Source: Canna indica
Taxonomy: Eukaryota; Streptophyta; Magnoliopsida; Zingiberales; Cannaceae
Direction: 5' to 3'
DNA length: 64,000 bases
Assembly: GCA_034359265.1 (NCBI GenBank)
Contig: CP136895.1
Coordinates: 52,966,001 to 53,030,000, forward strand
Below, piece after piece: positions 1 to 11,563 of the stretch. The translations under genes were made by a program, and so were the position numbers. Numbering within the stretch: the stretch's first letter is position 1; every line of letters begins with the position of its first letter. Under the pieces are notes generated by a model that saw only the letters and a list, made by a program, of their open reading frames with translations, was not told where the DNA came from and did not search any database.

Positions 1-140
1 TTATTGTCAAATCCCTGATAATTAATGAAAGATGTGGGTGTCCTTGTATGGCCGGGTGGAGCCCCCAAGCAAGGTGATGTTTGGATTGAGTCTAGTTTAT
101 GACATGGGTGTCCTTGTATGCTCGCGCTCGGCTCAAATAT

Positions 141-663
141 TCTCATTGAAGTGCACTATTAAGGATCTTACACTACATAAGAAAATCACTAGGGTACGGT
201 CTTTTGTATAAGAAAAATAGTCATATAAGAGTTAAAGGTTAGTCAAATACAAACTATGTTGGGTCTACTCACAATAGGAGATCTACAACGGGATATTATA
301 CTTATGTAGGAGGGAACCTTGTTACTTGGAGAAGTAAAAACCAGAACGTAGTAGCCCGCTCTAGTGCTGAGGCAAAATTAGTGGTATTTTCTTCTGATAA
401 GCATATATATGGTCATGCACTATGACAATCAATCAACTATTTACATGGTCAACAATCCTATCTTTCATGAAAGGACCAAGCAAATTAAAGTTGACTATCA
501 TTTTATCTGAGATGCAGTTTTGTCAAGGAAGATTATTACTGCTCATACTTCTTCTCAAGATCAAACTGCTAACATCTTTACTAAGATAGTTGACACCACT
601 CATTTTAACCTCCTTTGTAACAACCTGATCATGAAAGATATCTATACTCTAGCTTGAGGGGGG
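141..663 (+). pseudogene. Ty1/copia RNase H and pol C-terminus, decayed
   Basis: Translation gives the end of a plant copia polyprotein: a stretch like the RILRYLK region before RNase H (here RILHYIRKS near 171), then STTGYYTYVGGNLVTW, RSKNQNVVARSSAEAK at about 330-375, a block ending in NNPIFHERTKQIKVD near 440-490 and a TANIFTK-like tail near 567. Several in-frame stops and at least one frame change break it, so it cannot make protein. It is followed directly by a polypurine tract and a probable 3' LTR, in the order expected for a copia element. The rest of the element lies left of the window. The family call is firm; the copia lineage is not assigned. Confidence 0.85.
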
Positions 664-812
664 AGTGTTGAAGTATTTTTGTTTAATTTCTATAAGTACT
701 AGACTAGGTTACTCTATTGTATACCTCCACCATATTATATCATGTAGCCTCTATAAATGTTTGAGACAAGTAATGAAAGAGATATAGACTTTTTGGCTGA
801 ACATATACCATA
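655..812 (+). mobile_element. Polypurine tract and short 3' LTR of the copia remnant
   Basis: A purine run GAGGGGGGAG at about 656-665 follows the pol stop. TGTTGAAG at 666 is a typical LTR start. The likely right end is near 810 (a CA about 145 bp downstream), giving a short LTR, but no second copy is present to fix the border. Confidence 0.6.
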
Positions 813-1649
813 TTGTTAGTCATGGAGATTTATTTTGGAATAATTGTTAAAGATGGAGAGATGAATTCTTACATCAGTAAAACATTAGTGGAACTACCTT
901 AGACAATCTTTTTTCTTTATTGTATAAGTTTACAATTTGTAATCATTTTGGAATTGTACTTCAAATACTCTGACAATACAGATGATTGCAATGAAATATG
1001 TTTTTGTGCTAAGTGTAGGAAAAATTGATGGGCTGAATAATATGTATTTGATTAAATTTTTCCATTGATGTCACTGCATACAAACATTAGTATTTCAATT
1101 TGTTGATACTAGTTACATTAATCTTCTGCAGTGTCTTTCATGTTACAAGAGGATGGACTTCAGTTGGGATTCTTCAGTGTCACAATATCAATAATTATGA
1201 AAAATTTGTGGCTAGAGCAAGGGAAGCAGCTCGAGTGTAAATTCATGTTTTAGAAATGTCATCATTGTGTCTTGTTCCAATTGTGTACTAAAGATGAGAC
1301 ATTCGTAATTTGCCGCTAAAGTATTTAATGAGATGCGATGCATCAATCATTTTTTTTTATTCTTGTTCCTTCAAGATAGTGTACTTAAGTTGAGTCATGG
1401 GTGATGATGCATGGGCATTTGTAATTCCTATGGTGTGCCAAACTGCAATGGCCAACTTGTGATGTGTCTCCTTACTTCAAAAATATTGGAATGCTCATTT
1501 TACAGACAATAGAACAAGTTGCATTATGCGAAAAATTTAGGTAATTCATTTGTTATAGTACTATTTTTGTTTGTAATAATTTGTTACAAAAGATAAGGTT
1601 TTGATTAGGAATTACTTGAGCAATACATCTCTTCACAACTTTCTTTTGT
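813..1649. other. AT-rich intergenic stretch, one possible orphan exon
   Basis: No gene or clear repeat is recognised. At about 1132-1240 a TTCTGCAG acceptor-like site is followed by a short open stretch; one frame reads GWTSVGILQC then NNYEKFVARAREAARV before a stop. It looks exon-like but no family was recognised and no partner exon was found. Confidence 0.3.
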
Positions 1650-1654
1650 TTTTA

Positions 1655-2080
1655 TTTATTTTTGGAGGAGACTTTAACATTACGCTACATAGTGAGGAGC
1701 GACTGAACTGCATTGGTAACTCTGTTGATTCCCGTAGGTTGTCCAAGGTGCTTGCAGACATGGGGCTTATGGACTTCCCAATCTCTGACAGTACCTTCAC
1801 GTGGACAAATAATCAGCAACCGTCGACTTTGGCAAAATTAGATCGTATTGTGGTTAATAACCTCATGGCGGCTCACTTTTCCTTATCTCTGGCTTCCACA
1901 GGCGATAGGAGACTCTCTGACCATAACCTCTTGTTCTGGCACTCTTCCTTCGGGGTTGTTAGGGCGCACAGGCCTTTCAGAATCGAGGCTAGCTGGCTCG
2001 TTCTTGAACAATTTGCTGATATCATAAAAGCCAGATTGCTCTCTCACCCTCAGTCGCTCATGGTTCGGGTCCTCCCTTGA
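1655..2080 (+). pseudogene. L1 LINE endonuclease domain, partial
   Basis: The frame contains GGDFNITLHSEER (the GDFN motif of the apurinic-type endonuclease), then FTWTNNQQPSTLAKLDRI and RLSDHNLLFW (the SDH motif). These are late motifs of exonuclease-endonuclease-phosphatase domains of plant L1 elements; the N-terminal catalytic half is missing. The frame ends at 2080 and ORF2 continues in other frames. No function remains. Confidence 0.85.
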
Positions 2081-2390
2081 GTTTATGGTTGGCCCGTTAG
2101 AAGCCTTTCGCCGCGCTTCTTGGAATAAACATAGGATGGAAATTGAGGCTTGCCTAAATATCTTATGCTCCAAAGCAGATAACGCACTTATCATTAATGT
2201 GGAACTCGAAGAACTCAGGGTCCTTAAAGGCGCTCTTGATAATTGTTACAAAGATTCTTGCTTGTATTGGAGCTAGAGAGCTAAAAAGAGATGGCTTAAG
2301 GAAGGCGATAGAAACACTAGATACTTCCACCACTGCGCTTCTCATAGAAGGAAAACCTTTTCCCTAACTGGATCTCTGCTATTCACAAGG

Positions 2391-3600
2391 ATGGTACTGT
2401 ATTCACTGATCATGAGGGGGTTGCCGGTGTTTTTCGTAAGTTTTACGTGGATCTTCTTGGCCGTGAAATTAAGCCTTTGCTCTAAATCAAATGGGATATC
2501 ATCTATGGGATTCCCTCTTCTGACTTACAGTGTCTGGATGCCCCCTTTAATTAGTTTGTTTGAAGTTTATGAGGTCATTAAAAATGCAAAAAAATTTAAG
2601 GCCCCGGGTCTTGATGGAATCACTATGGAGTTCTATAAAAAGTTTTGGCCTTCCATTGGCAACTTCGTCTTGGATATCTTACTTGAACTGCAGGCCAACC
2701 CGGAATCTATGTCCAGAATTAATGAGGCCACAATTGTTCTCATCCCAAAAACTCAAGGAGCTAATGAGGTGTCCAATTTCAGACCTATCAGCCTGAAGAA
2801 TAGTATTATAAAGATCTTCTCCAAACTACTTGCTAATCGGTTTTCTATCTTCATACCAGATCGATTGACAACAAGCAGGGGGCTTTCACAAGGGGTCGTA
2901 ACACGCTTGATTGCTTTATGACGGCCGCTGAAACCGTATGGGGGAGCCGCAAGAATGACCCGGACGTCTGTCTTGTCAAGGTGGATTTTGAAAAAGCATT
3001 TGACCTGATTAATTGGCAGTTTATTCTTTAGATTCTTGCAGCCAGGGGCTTCCCCACTAAGTGGAATTCTTGGATAAAAAATCTCCTATATACGGCTGAA
3101 TCTTTGCTAGCAATTAATGGCTATGAGGGTAGATCCTTCGAACATAAAAGGGGGTTAAGACAGGGAAACCCTCTCTCCCCTTTGCTCTTCATCCTAGTCA
3201 CGATGTCCTCTCTCGCCTTGTGACTAAGGCGGTAGGGTCCGGCCTGATTTTTAGGGCATTGGAAGCCCAAATCGATGGAGGGATTACTCACTTATTTTCT
3301 TGGACGACCTTTTCCTTTTTAGCAAAGCCTCTGAGGACGGTTTAAAATTATTCGGGTTTCTCCTTAAATGTTTTAACTTCTGTACTAGTCTTAAACTGAA
3401 CACCTAAAAGACCAAAGTTATTCACGTGGGTAGAGATGCAGATAAGGCAGAAATGGCAGCAACTATTTTGGGTTGTTCAGTGGGTTATTTTCTTATGAAT
3501 TACTTGGGACTGCCCATGCGAGCTGATAACCTCACAAAAGCGGATTGGACTAAAGTTATCACCAAACTGGACAATGCTTAAGCGTCTTGGCAGGGACCAC
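2391..3600 (+). pseudogene. L1 LINE reverse transcriptase, frameshifted
   Basis: Recognisable RT motifs run across frames: KAPGLDGITMEFYK near 2599, IVLIPKT then FRPISL near 2740-2790, LVKVDFEKAFDLINW near 2973-3015, LRQGNPLSPLLF near 3158-3190. The catalytic block near 3297 reads FLDD in place of the usual FADD/YADD and lies after a frame change. Stops and frame changes at several points make it non-functional. Confidence 0.85.
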
Positions 3601-3870
3601 TCCTCTCCAGAGCTAGTCGGTTGACTCTTGTCAATAGTGTACTCACTAGTCAGATTTCTTATATATTTTCCATCTCCAAGGCTCCTCTTGGGTCATTAAG
3701 CGGGTGGACAAAAGAAGGCATACCTTTTTCTAGACGGGTTAGGGCAATAGTAATGCGCAAGGGAAATGCCTTGTGGGGTGGGACTCTCTCACACAGCGCT
3801 TGGAGGTGGGAGACCTTGGAATTCTAGAACTTTCCTCTCACAACCTGGCGAGATTGGGGAAATGGGTTTG

Positions 3871-3875
3871 GAATC
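3871..3875. repeat. Target-site duplication GAATC, left copy
   Basis: GAATC directly precedes the LTR start TGTCGG at 3876 and recurs at 5585-5589 directly after the LTR end CCAACA. Confidence 0.9.
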
Positions 3876-5584
3876 TGTCGGTTTAAGATTTTCAACCTTG
3901 GTCTTAATCTCGGTTTTGATGATAACAAACATGGAACAAATATTTCATTGAGAAATTCTTTCAGGTTCCATATCGGTTAGCGCACGACGTCCTCGATCGG
4001 AAATATCGAAGAAATCGAGAAATCGGAAGGACATTGGTCAACGCGCTCGGATTCGTCGGGAAGATAGAGTATAGGGTGTCTAGTTTATATTGTAAATCCT
4101 CTTTATGATGCATAAGAACCCAAAAACCACTCCCGAATCCCAAATCATGAAAACCCAGAGATCGCCCTGAATTCACAAAGCCTAGGGAGCTCCTTGGAGG
4201 GCTATATATCCTAGACATTATCTTGATATAAAAAATGGCGGTAATTGTTCCTTGGGTAGAAACTAGATAACGAGGTATTTTAAAGGATTTTTTGAAAGCC
4301 TTTAACCTACCCATACTTGACCCGGGAAGTTAGAAAATTTCTATTTTCTAAAAATTTGTACTAGACCCCAAAAACTAAATTTTGATTCTTAAGAATTTTA
4401 ATTTTGTAGATATTTTTATTGAATCTAAATGGGGGGTAATCCTTATATAACATTTATGTTTTAAAATTATTAACTTAGTAGACTTAGTGAAGACGAAACC
4501 AGAAAACAAACAAAGAAAGCCAAACTGCCCTGCCTAGTCCAGGTTCGATCGATCGAAAGCTGCCAAAAATTGGCAGTAGGGTCTTCGGTCGACCGAACTA
4601 AGGATCGTTGAAACGCGACACTGGCTTTAGGCTTCGGTCGATCGGATCGCGGATGAGAAGAAGTCACGACTCATTCGATCGAACTGTCGGTCGACCGAAC
4701 AGTGCGATTTATTCACAGAAGGCGCAGTGGTCGCAAGCGGTCGATCGACGATCGATCGGCATGGGACCGAACGGTGAAAATAGCTAATTTTCCGCCCGTT
4801 ATCGCGCTGTTTTCTTTGCAGGGTTATAAATACCCTAACCCAGCCTTCCTTAAATAAATTTTGATCACTCTAAAAACCTCATTGAGCCATTCTTGACCAT
4901 TCTAAAGCTTTTCTTGCGCCATCCTTTTGATAACCCTAGTTTCCAAGCTACACACCTTGATTTAGCCTTCAAGATTTATCGATTCATCATCTCAAGGCAT
5001 CAAGAGGAACTAGGACTTGTGTTTGGAGCTAAGTATTTATTGTATCATTTATTTGCTCCATACTTGTGTATTTTTGTGTTTTATTTCATTGTATTGAACG
5101 TTTAAATAGACCTAGTGTTAGGTCTTGTGATTGAGTGGTATCCTTGGTGTATAAGGTGTAAAGCCACTTGTGTAAACGTAGTTTACTAAGATTATTTGAG
5201 TTGTCCCTTAGGGTTGAGGTGGAAGAGTGCTCTCGATACGAATGCAAAGACTTCTGAGTGTGGAAGTGCCTTAGGTCGAGAGTGAGACTCTTCGAGTCAA
5301 AATCCTCTGTGTAAGAGAAACATCATTAATCTAGTAAAATTAAGTTTGGAAATCCTAAGCGGGGTGCTTAGGTAGTGGAGTAGGCATTGGGGCTGAACCA
5401 CTATAAATTCTTGTGTTTTCATTGATATTCTGTTTGTGCTTAATTGTTTATTTTTTGCTTCCGCATCTAATCGATAAATTGCAATTTGCCTAAGTAACCA
5501 AAGAAACGATTAAAATCGGATTTAGGCTAATTGATTAGTAAACATACTATTCACCCCCCTCTAGTGTGGCCATTTCACCCAACA
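3876..5584 (+). mobile_element. Solo LTR, copia-like family 'S', copy 1 (in LINE)
   Basis: A 1709-bp LTR with near-inverted ends TGTCGG and CCAACA, flanked on both sides by GAATC, with LINE sequence on either side and no internal retrotransposon sequence. This is the footprint of LTR-LTR recombination after insertion. It starts with the family hallmark TTTTCAACCTTGGTCTTAAT, followed by GATGATAACAAACATGG, and ends CTCTAGTGTGGCCATTTCAC. A block at 4540-4780 is dense in GGTCGACC and GATCGATC palindromes. Copies 2-4 are at 15645, 39279 and 59569. Short ORFs inside are not credible genes. Confidence 0.93.
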
Positions 5585-5589
5585 GAATC
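5585..5589. repeat. Target-site duplication GAATC, right copy
   Basis: Matches 3871-3875; LINE sequence resumes here. Confidence 0.9.
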
Positions 5590-6280
5590 TTCTGCAATCG
5601 GGTGGTTTGCCTTGGAAGGATATTCTTCTTTCTCTCTATCCTAGATTGAGATCCTCAGCTCTGCTGACCGCCTGTGTCTTTCGCCAATATGGAAAGGTAT
5701 CAGTTGACTGATGGATATTTTCGGTATTTCTATATCTTTTATTGTGGGCGAGGCTTCTACTTTCCGTTTCTGACTTGATCATTGGTTTTATGGCGAGAGA
5801 CTATGCACTAGATACCTACTACTATTTTTGGCTGCTCTAAGATGAGATATTGCTATTGACGAAGCGGTAGTGCAGGCGCCTTCAGGGAAGATCACTGCAT
5901 GGTCCCTTCAGTTCCACCACCTTGTCCCCTCGAACCTCTTGCATAAACTAGCTGAGGAGGTGGCTCCCTTCATGCATTGTTCTGGCATTGATTCTTTTCT
6001 TTGGAAATGACATCAGAATAATATTTTTTCTACTAGCTTACTTTATCGGCTCTTGAACTTCAGGGGGTTAGTTGACCCTAAGGTCAACTTCATCTGGCAA
6101 AATAATTGTGCCCCAGCAATTTCTCTTCTTAGCTGGTTGGTGGAGGGAGGGAGACTCCTTATGAAAGACAGACTTAATGCCCGCAACAGTCTAGTCTCCC
6201 TCCAGTGTTCCTTGTGTAATAGCTCTACTGAAACTCATTTGCACCTCTTCAGGGATTTTTCTTATACGAGCTTTGATTAG
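5590..6280 (+). pseudogene. L1 LINE C-terminus with zf-RVT zinc finger
   Basis: After the solo LTR the LINE continues. At 6053-6280 the frame shows NFIWQNNCAPAISLLSWL, a KDRLNAR motif and CSLCNSSTETHLHLF, the Cys/His knuckle of the zf-RVT domain that ends plant LINE ORF2. Preceding frames carry stops. The 3' UTR leads to an A-run near 6600. Confidence 0.8.
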
Positions 6281-6605
6281 TTAAAAATTTTGGGTCTTTT
6301 GCACCTTGGACCATTCCCTCTTGATTTCAAACCATGGGACCGCTGCTCTACGAGAGGGGGAAATGTTGACAAAATGTATTTCCACTTGATAATATTTTGG
6401 AGATCTATGATCTAGCATGAGCGAAATTTGAGAGTGTTTGATAATTGTAACCGTTCCTTCTTTGAACTGGCTTTTGAAGCCTTTACACTTTGTCTCTCAC
6501 TTTTGTGGGCTATCTATTTTTCCTTTTGTTCCTTCTCTCCTTTCCCTACTTGTATTCCTTTCATAACTCTTGAATTGAATATAAATTTATTTGTTAAAAA
6601 AAAAT

Positions 6606-7415
6606 TATTATGGCTCCCAATTTGAATCCAAGGCTAGCTTATCGTTGGTTGTTTTTTATTTTATTTATGGTGGATCTTTATGGTCCTTTGTTAGTCATTT
6701 TTTTCTTATAATTTAGTTAAGTTTGTACTATTCAATTCAGCCGTTGATATGTTATCGGTGGAATTGATATAATGGAGAAGACGGTTTAACATGTGCGCAT
6801 CTCTAATTAAGCTATTAATGAAACCTCAATTATGAAAATGTGTGTCTAGGTTATATAGGCTGAGTCGGACTCAATACATAGAAGATAAGAAAGATCAAGA
6901 TATCTATATATTTAATTGAGTTTGTGTGACATGGGATGTTGTTTCTTGCGTGGAAAGAAGTCTACCTAACAAGTAATAAACTAGTCTTTCTCAAAAGGGT
7001 TTCATGAAATTGAAGCAATCAAAATTCAAATCTATAATCCATGGCAAACAATAGAAAGGTATTTAAGACAATTCAAACTTGATAGAAATGCAACATCAAT
7101 GACATAGTGGCAAAGGAGATTACGTTATATAATGAGCCATTCTTAGATACAACCGCTTTAATTATATATGTAACAAGCTAGTTGTGTGGCTGCGGCATCA
7201 AGTCACGTTGATATCGTGATGATTGATGACTGGCAAACCTGGTTCACTAACAAGCCAACCTGGCTCAGAATGAATCAGGTCCGGTTCAGTATGAATTGCT
7301 GAGTTGAGCTTAATTTAAAAAGTAATTCCCTCTCCCTCACATATGCAGATATTACAAGTTTCAAATTGCCCGCGAGCCCATATTTCCCGGAACCGCTCTC
7401 ACATATGAAAAATTG
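6606..7415. other. Intergenic region upstream of the phosphatase gene
   Basis: No gene or clear repeat family seen. The last 100-200 bases are the likely promoter of the gene starting at 7573. Confidence 0.4.
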
Positions 7416-7423
7416 GCATATTC
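7416..7423. promoter_or_regulatory. P1BS-like PHR1 binding site
   Basis: GCATATTC fits the P1BS consensus GNATATNC bound by PHR-type MYB factors in phosphate starvation. It lies about 50 bp upstream of the TATA box and 150 bp upstream of the ATG. Plant genes of this phosphatase family are known phosphate-starvation genes. The match is seen; regulation is inferred. Confidence 0.6.
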
Positions 7424-7470
7424 CATCTCTTATTCTTTAATCGGTGCCTCGATCCTTTCCTCACCCGCTC

Positions 7471-7480
7471 ATATATAAAT
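7471..7480 (+). promoter_or_regulatory. TATA box of the phosphatase gene
   Basis: ATATATAAAT about 100 bp upstream of the start codon, followed by a pyrimidine-rich leader typical of plant transcription starts. Confidence 0.65.
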
Positions 7481-7572
7481 ACCTTTCCTCTCTCCTTCTC
7501 GTCTTTGAACCCATCTCTTCCCAATTCCCATAACATAAACGAAACAAGAGTGAGTTCATCTGCTCCTCCTCC

Positions 7573-9774
7573 ATGGCGGACGCCATCCTCGTCGTGTTCG
7601 ACTTCGACAAGACCATCATCGACTGCGACAGCGACAACTGGGTCGTCGACGAGTTGGGCCTCACCGACCTCTTCCAACGCCTCCTCCCCACCATGCCCTG
7701 GAACACCCTCATGGTTTCTATTTCTTCCATCATCATCATCTTCATTGATCCCTCGATTGCTTGTTTTTTTATACCGTCGCTGATATTTTCGATCTCAGGA
7801 TAAAATGATGGCGGAGCTGCATTCAAGCGGAAGGTCCGTCGAAGAGATTGCCGACTGCCTGAGGCGGGCGCCGGTGATTCCTCGCGCCGCTGAAGCCATC
7901 AAAACCGCTTATGCTCTAGGGTATGGTACCTCATTCTTAATTTCTCTTGTTCTTGGTTCGAATTCTCTGATCGTTGTCGCAGGTTGTCAGATTTGATCTC
8001 TAATGTTTTGCTCAAAACATGCAATTCAGGTGCGAGCTGAGGGTGGTGAGTGATGCCAACGTTTTCTTCATAGAAACAATCCTCAAACATCACGGTTTGC
8101 TGGAATGCTTCACCGAGATTAACACCAACCCTAGCTATGTGGATGAGGAGAGGCGGCTCAGGATCTTCCCCCACCATGACTTCATCACCTGCTCACACGG
8201 TTGCGGACTCTGTCCCCCCAACATGTGCAAGGTAACATCTACTTTCCATCTTTGTTTTCCCCATTTCTTGACTCATTATTTTGTCCTGTTTCTTCCTGGT
8301 AAACCATTTTGGATTTACAACAGAACAACACGTTTTTCCTTAGCAAATAGAGTTTAGGAATTTTTCATTAGATTACTACTACAAAACTTGGCCGATTTCC
8401 CTTCTTCCTAATTTTAGAATGGTGTAGACCATGAAAGAAATGAAAAGTTTTTGGATAGAAATTGGACCAGTTAAATTCATATTCATTTTGATTCATTATA
8501 TTTTCTTATTCTCTCTGTTAACCCAATTTTGATTTACATTACAAGAACAATCTTTTCTTTTTGCATATGGAGTTTGGGAATTTTTCTATGGACTACTATT
8601 ATAAAACTTGACCACTTCCCCTTCTTCCAAATGTTAGAGTGGTATCTGTGAAGAAGGATACAATATTTTTTGGATGGGAAAATTCCAAATTGAAAGTACT
8701 GCAAACCAGATACATCCTATTAATTTATAAAGCTAGGGCTTGAAAAATAGCTAAGCTACAGCCCATTTTGATTAGTGAGTATCTTTCTGCTGGCATACTC
8801 GTGGTTTAATGATAAGGTGTGATGCTACCTTCTAAGTCTAATATATACTATTACTCATTTTTCTATGGACTACTATTATAAAACATGGCCACTTCCTCTT
8901 CTTCCAAATGTTAGAATGGTGTCAGTGAAGAAGGATATAATATTTTTTGGATGGAAAAATTCCATTAATTTATAAAGCTAGGGCTTGAAAAATAACTAAG
9001 TTACAGCTCATTTTGATTAGTGAGTACTTCTTTTCGCTGGCATAACTCGTGGTTTAATGATAAGGTGTGATGCTACCTTCTAAGTCTAATACTATAACTC
9101 ATTTTTCTATGGACTACTATTATAAAACTTGATCACTTTCCTTTCTTCCAAATGTTAGAATGGTGTAGTACATCAATGAAGAAAGATATAATGTTTTTTG
9201 GATAGGAAATCCCAAATTGGAAGTTGTGCAAACCAGATACGTCCAATTAATTTATAAGGCTAGGGCTTGTAAAATAACTATGTTACAGCTCATTTTGATT
9301 AGTGAGTACTTCTTTCTGCTGGCATTACTTGCGGTTTCATGATAAGGTGTGATGCTACCTTCTAAGTCTAATATTACTTGTTTATAACAATCATCATCTT
9401 TCTGAATGTAGGGAAAAGTCATTGACAGGATCCAAGCCTCTGGTTTCACCAAAGGAAAGAAGCAATTTATCTACCTGGGTGATGGCCAGGGGGACTACTG
9501 CCCATCCCTCAGGCTAAGTGAAGGAGACTATATGATGCCAAGGAAGAACTATCCCTGTTGGAATCTGATATGCAGCAATCCTCAACTTCTCAAACCTAAA
9601 GTTCACGAATGGAGCAATGGTGAGGAGCTCGAGAAAATCCTCCTTCAGCTGATTCGCAGGTCAATCACAGCCAATGGAATTAGCGCCAACCAATTTCTTG
9701 CGGTTGATTGCCAGTATAGATCAGTTCCTGTTTCTGATAGAGGACTTCCCTGGCTTCTTGATATTCCTCACTAG
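7573..9774 (+). CDS. HAD phosphatase, plant PS2/PECP1 (PHOSPHO-type) family
   Basis: Four exons: 7573-7713, 7799-7920, 8030-8231, 9412-9774, all GT-AG and frame-consistent, giving 275 aa. HAD motif I is DFDKT (D10, D12), motif II is VVSDAN (S95) and the acidic motif is GDGQGD (178-183). Cys-rich HGCGLCPPNMCK near 144-155 is typical of this family. Relatives are Arabidopsis PS2 (pyrophosphate-specific phosphatase), PECP1 (phosphoethanolamine/phosphocholine phosphatase) and animal PHOSPHO1/2: soluble Mg-dependent enzymes that release phosphate from small phosphorylated compounds. Which substrate this member prefers cannot be read from sequence. The start is the first ATG after the TATA box, and motif I follows at once, as in relatives. 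A P1BS site upstream suggests induction by low phosphate. Intron 3 is enlarged by tandem repeats. Tail to tail with a SUN-gene remnant; a remnant paralog of its last exon lies at 58334. Confidence 0.93.
8581..9375 (+). repeat. Three tandem copies of a ~245-277 bp unit in intron 3
   Basis: Units start near 8581, 8858 and 9102, each opening with TTTTTCTATGGACTACTATT and ending near TACCTTCTAAGTCTAAT. A more diverged partial unit lies near 8360-8480. Units differ by substitutions and small indels (the middle one lacks about 30 bp). The array makes most of the 1.18 kb intron. Confidence 0.9.
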
Positions 9775-11000
9775 TAGGTTTAAAATTGATATCATAGGTC
9801 AGGGTTAAATTTGGTCAAAGACCCTCAGTGTTGCAATTTAGTTTAATTTTTTATCAAACCCCCTCCCCCTCCCCCTCCCCCCTCTTCCTTTTGATAGATT
9901 TCATGCCATGAACAAGCAATGACTTGATTGATATGATTTTATATGATTCTTTTTTGTTTTTTAAAGTTATTTGATGCAGACGAATGGTTTCATGTGCCTC
10001 ATGTCATGTGGTTGTTTGGAAACATTTGCTTAGTGCAAATGTATTGCTTATTAATTTTTCTTGGAATGATGAATCCTTTGGTTGTATTGTTAGCTTGAGT
10101 TGAAATCTTGAATAGAGCTTGTTAAAAATTTTATGTAGGTTAGAACTGTTAAAAGACTTAGTAGTTAGTAGAGAAGAAAAGGATTATTAACATACAATGC
10201 AAACGTGTCTAGAATCATTTTTTTGTTGTTGATTAAATAAAGGAAACAACTGATTGGAAAGGAGTATTAACTACAACAATGTTAGTGGAAATGTGAGGCT
10301 GCTGATTATAAATGTCCACAGCCAATCCCTTCTCTAAATATTCATAGGGCTTGAGCAATGCCCAAAGTTGCTGCCAAGCTTTCTTAAATAGTTTAAGAAA
10401 TGCACAGAATGGACTGACGAAAATTACTGCAATCTCCTTGCTCTGTATGAAATCTTGTTTGTTCTGAATCTGCTCAAAGTTTATAGCTTTACTAGATAAA
10501 TAAGTATTAAAAGATTTCCCTTTATTCATCCAAATGTTATGTTTGATAGAAAAAAATGACATTGTGGGGAAGCCTGAGGTTGATGGTGCAAGTTCATCAT
10601 CACCAGAAGATGAAACCTTCTTTTGTTTAGCATATTCATATCTACATGTATGCATCTAACTTCTTATTGTGGTGCTAAACTCTCTGTTTTTTAAAGACGA
10701 CTTTCATCAGACCTAAAAATTGTGCTCCAAGATCCTAAGATGAAGGCATAAATATGTGAAAAGTACTTGATGCAAGTTTGTTTGATATCTCCTACAACTT
10801 TGTTCAACAAAATGCATCAAAACAAGCCTAGAAAACTGAGAAGTCAGTAAATCCACTCTGTTCGCATATCCTCTTTAGTCTGTCATCTGAGCTTGCTGAT
10901 TACAAACGCAAGAAACATATTTGCACAGGATAAGCTTAAAGCCAATCTAGGTTGTTTCCTCGATGCCCTCTTTTTGTCTAGAAAGAAAAGATGACTTAGT
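9640..11000. repeat. Inverted segmental duplication, block 1
   Basis: Matches the reverse complement of about 57000-58530. Shared parts: phosphatase C-terminal codons, the C-rich tract at about 9840-9890, a noncoding run AACAAGCAATGACTTGATTG near 9911-9930 also found inverted near 58195-58215, intergenic sequence, the SUN last exon and its upstream intron. Colinearity across coding and noncoding DNA shows a block duplication, not retroposition. Confidence 0.88.
10233..11000 (-). pseudogene. Remnant of a mid-SUN gene (last exon and intron)
   Basis: The minus strand at about 10250-10490 reads NFEQIQNKQDFIQSKEIAVI followed by a hydrophobic stretch, closely matching the last exon of the intact SUN gene at 57474-57696, but the end is frame-shifted. 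Upstream (10500-11000) matches the intron before that exon, including TGTTGAACAAA.TTGTAGGAG. Exons for the SUN domain are absent. The open frame of 140 codons fuses intron and exon sequence and is not a real gene. This is the decayed partner of the phosphatase gene in duplication block 1. Confidence 0.88.
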
Positions 11001-11563
11001 CTGTAGCTCTCTATTTGATTGATTAAACATTTATTTCTCGGAATATAACATGTATGATCTCAAAAGATATGAAAATGTTATCTCTCACAAAGATATATTT
11101 GTAATTTGTGCACCATCTAAGATCAGCTGCCTCCCTATAACCTCATCTCTCGCAGCATCATTTGATACCAAGAAAGTGATGGAAATGACCCATACAAGTA
11201 AAGATCAGAGATGGAAGGTTATTCTACCTTCAACCTCGACATGTGCTTTGCTCACCCAACATATATACTTGGAGAGATTTGGCTAAATCATGCGGCGACT
11301 TAATTGATTCTGCATGCTTCTGTTCTTCCAAAGGCAACAGTCGCTTCCCCCCAAAATAAATTCCTCTTATTTCTTCTCCTTTACTGAGATAAGGAAAGCA
11401 ACGGAGGATGACGATCAGATGTACCCCAACCGCTCCTTTTGCTTCATGTGACGACGTTCAGTGGCTTCATGAGGTGGTATTCTTCTTAAGCTCTAGTTTC
11501 CATTCTCAATGTGAATGGATGCCCATACCCAAAGATGAAGACGAGTTCACCGTGAAGTTTACA
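11001..11563. other. Intergenic; possible unrecognised exon fragment
   Basis: No repeat recognised. At about 11448-11570 the plus strand reads DDVQWLHEVV, a short hydrophobic run, then CEWMPIPKDEDEFTVKFTC without a stop. It looks like protein-coding sequence but I do not recognise the family, and the TRIM LTR begins at its end (11564), so the exon may have been cut by that insertion. Confidence 0.3.

Larger units (their letters stand above)
1650..6605 (+). mobile_element. L1-type LINE, 5'-truncated and decayed, split by a solo LTR
   Basis: The order is endonuclease, reverse transcriptase, zf-RVT zinc finger, 3' end with an A-run (about 6595-6603), as in plant L1 LINEs. Only the C-terminal half of the endonuclease is present, so the insertion is probably 5'-truncated near 1650. 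The LINE sequence breaks at 3875 and resumes at 5585 or 5590, where a 1.7 kb LTR was inserted later. Many stops and frameshifts show the LINE is old and dead. Target-site repeats of the LINE itself were not resolved. Confidence 0.85.

Noticed and set aside
10233..10655. 140-codon ORF as an independent membrane-protein gene
   Set aside because: It is the last exon of a decayed SUN paralog fused to intron sequence; the N-terminal part matches intron text.
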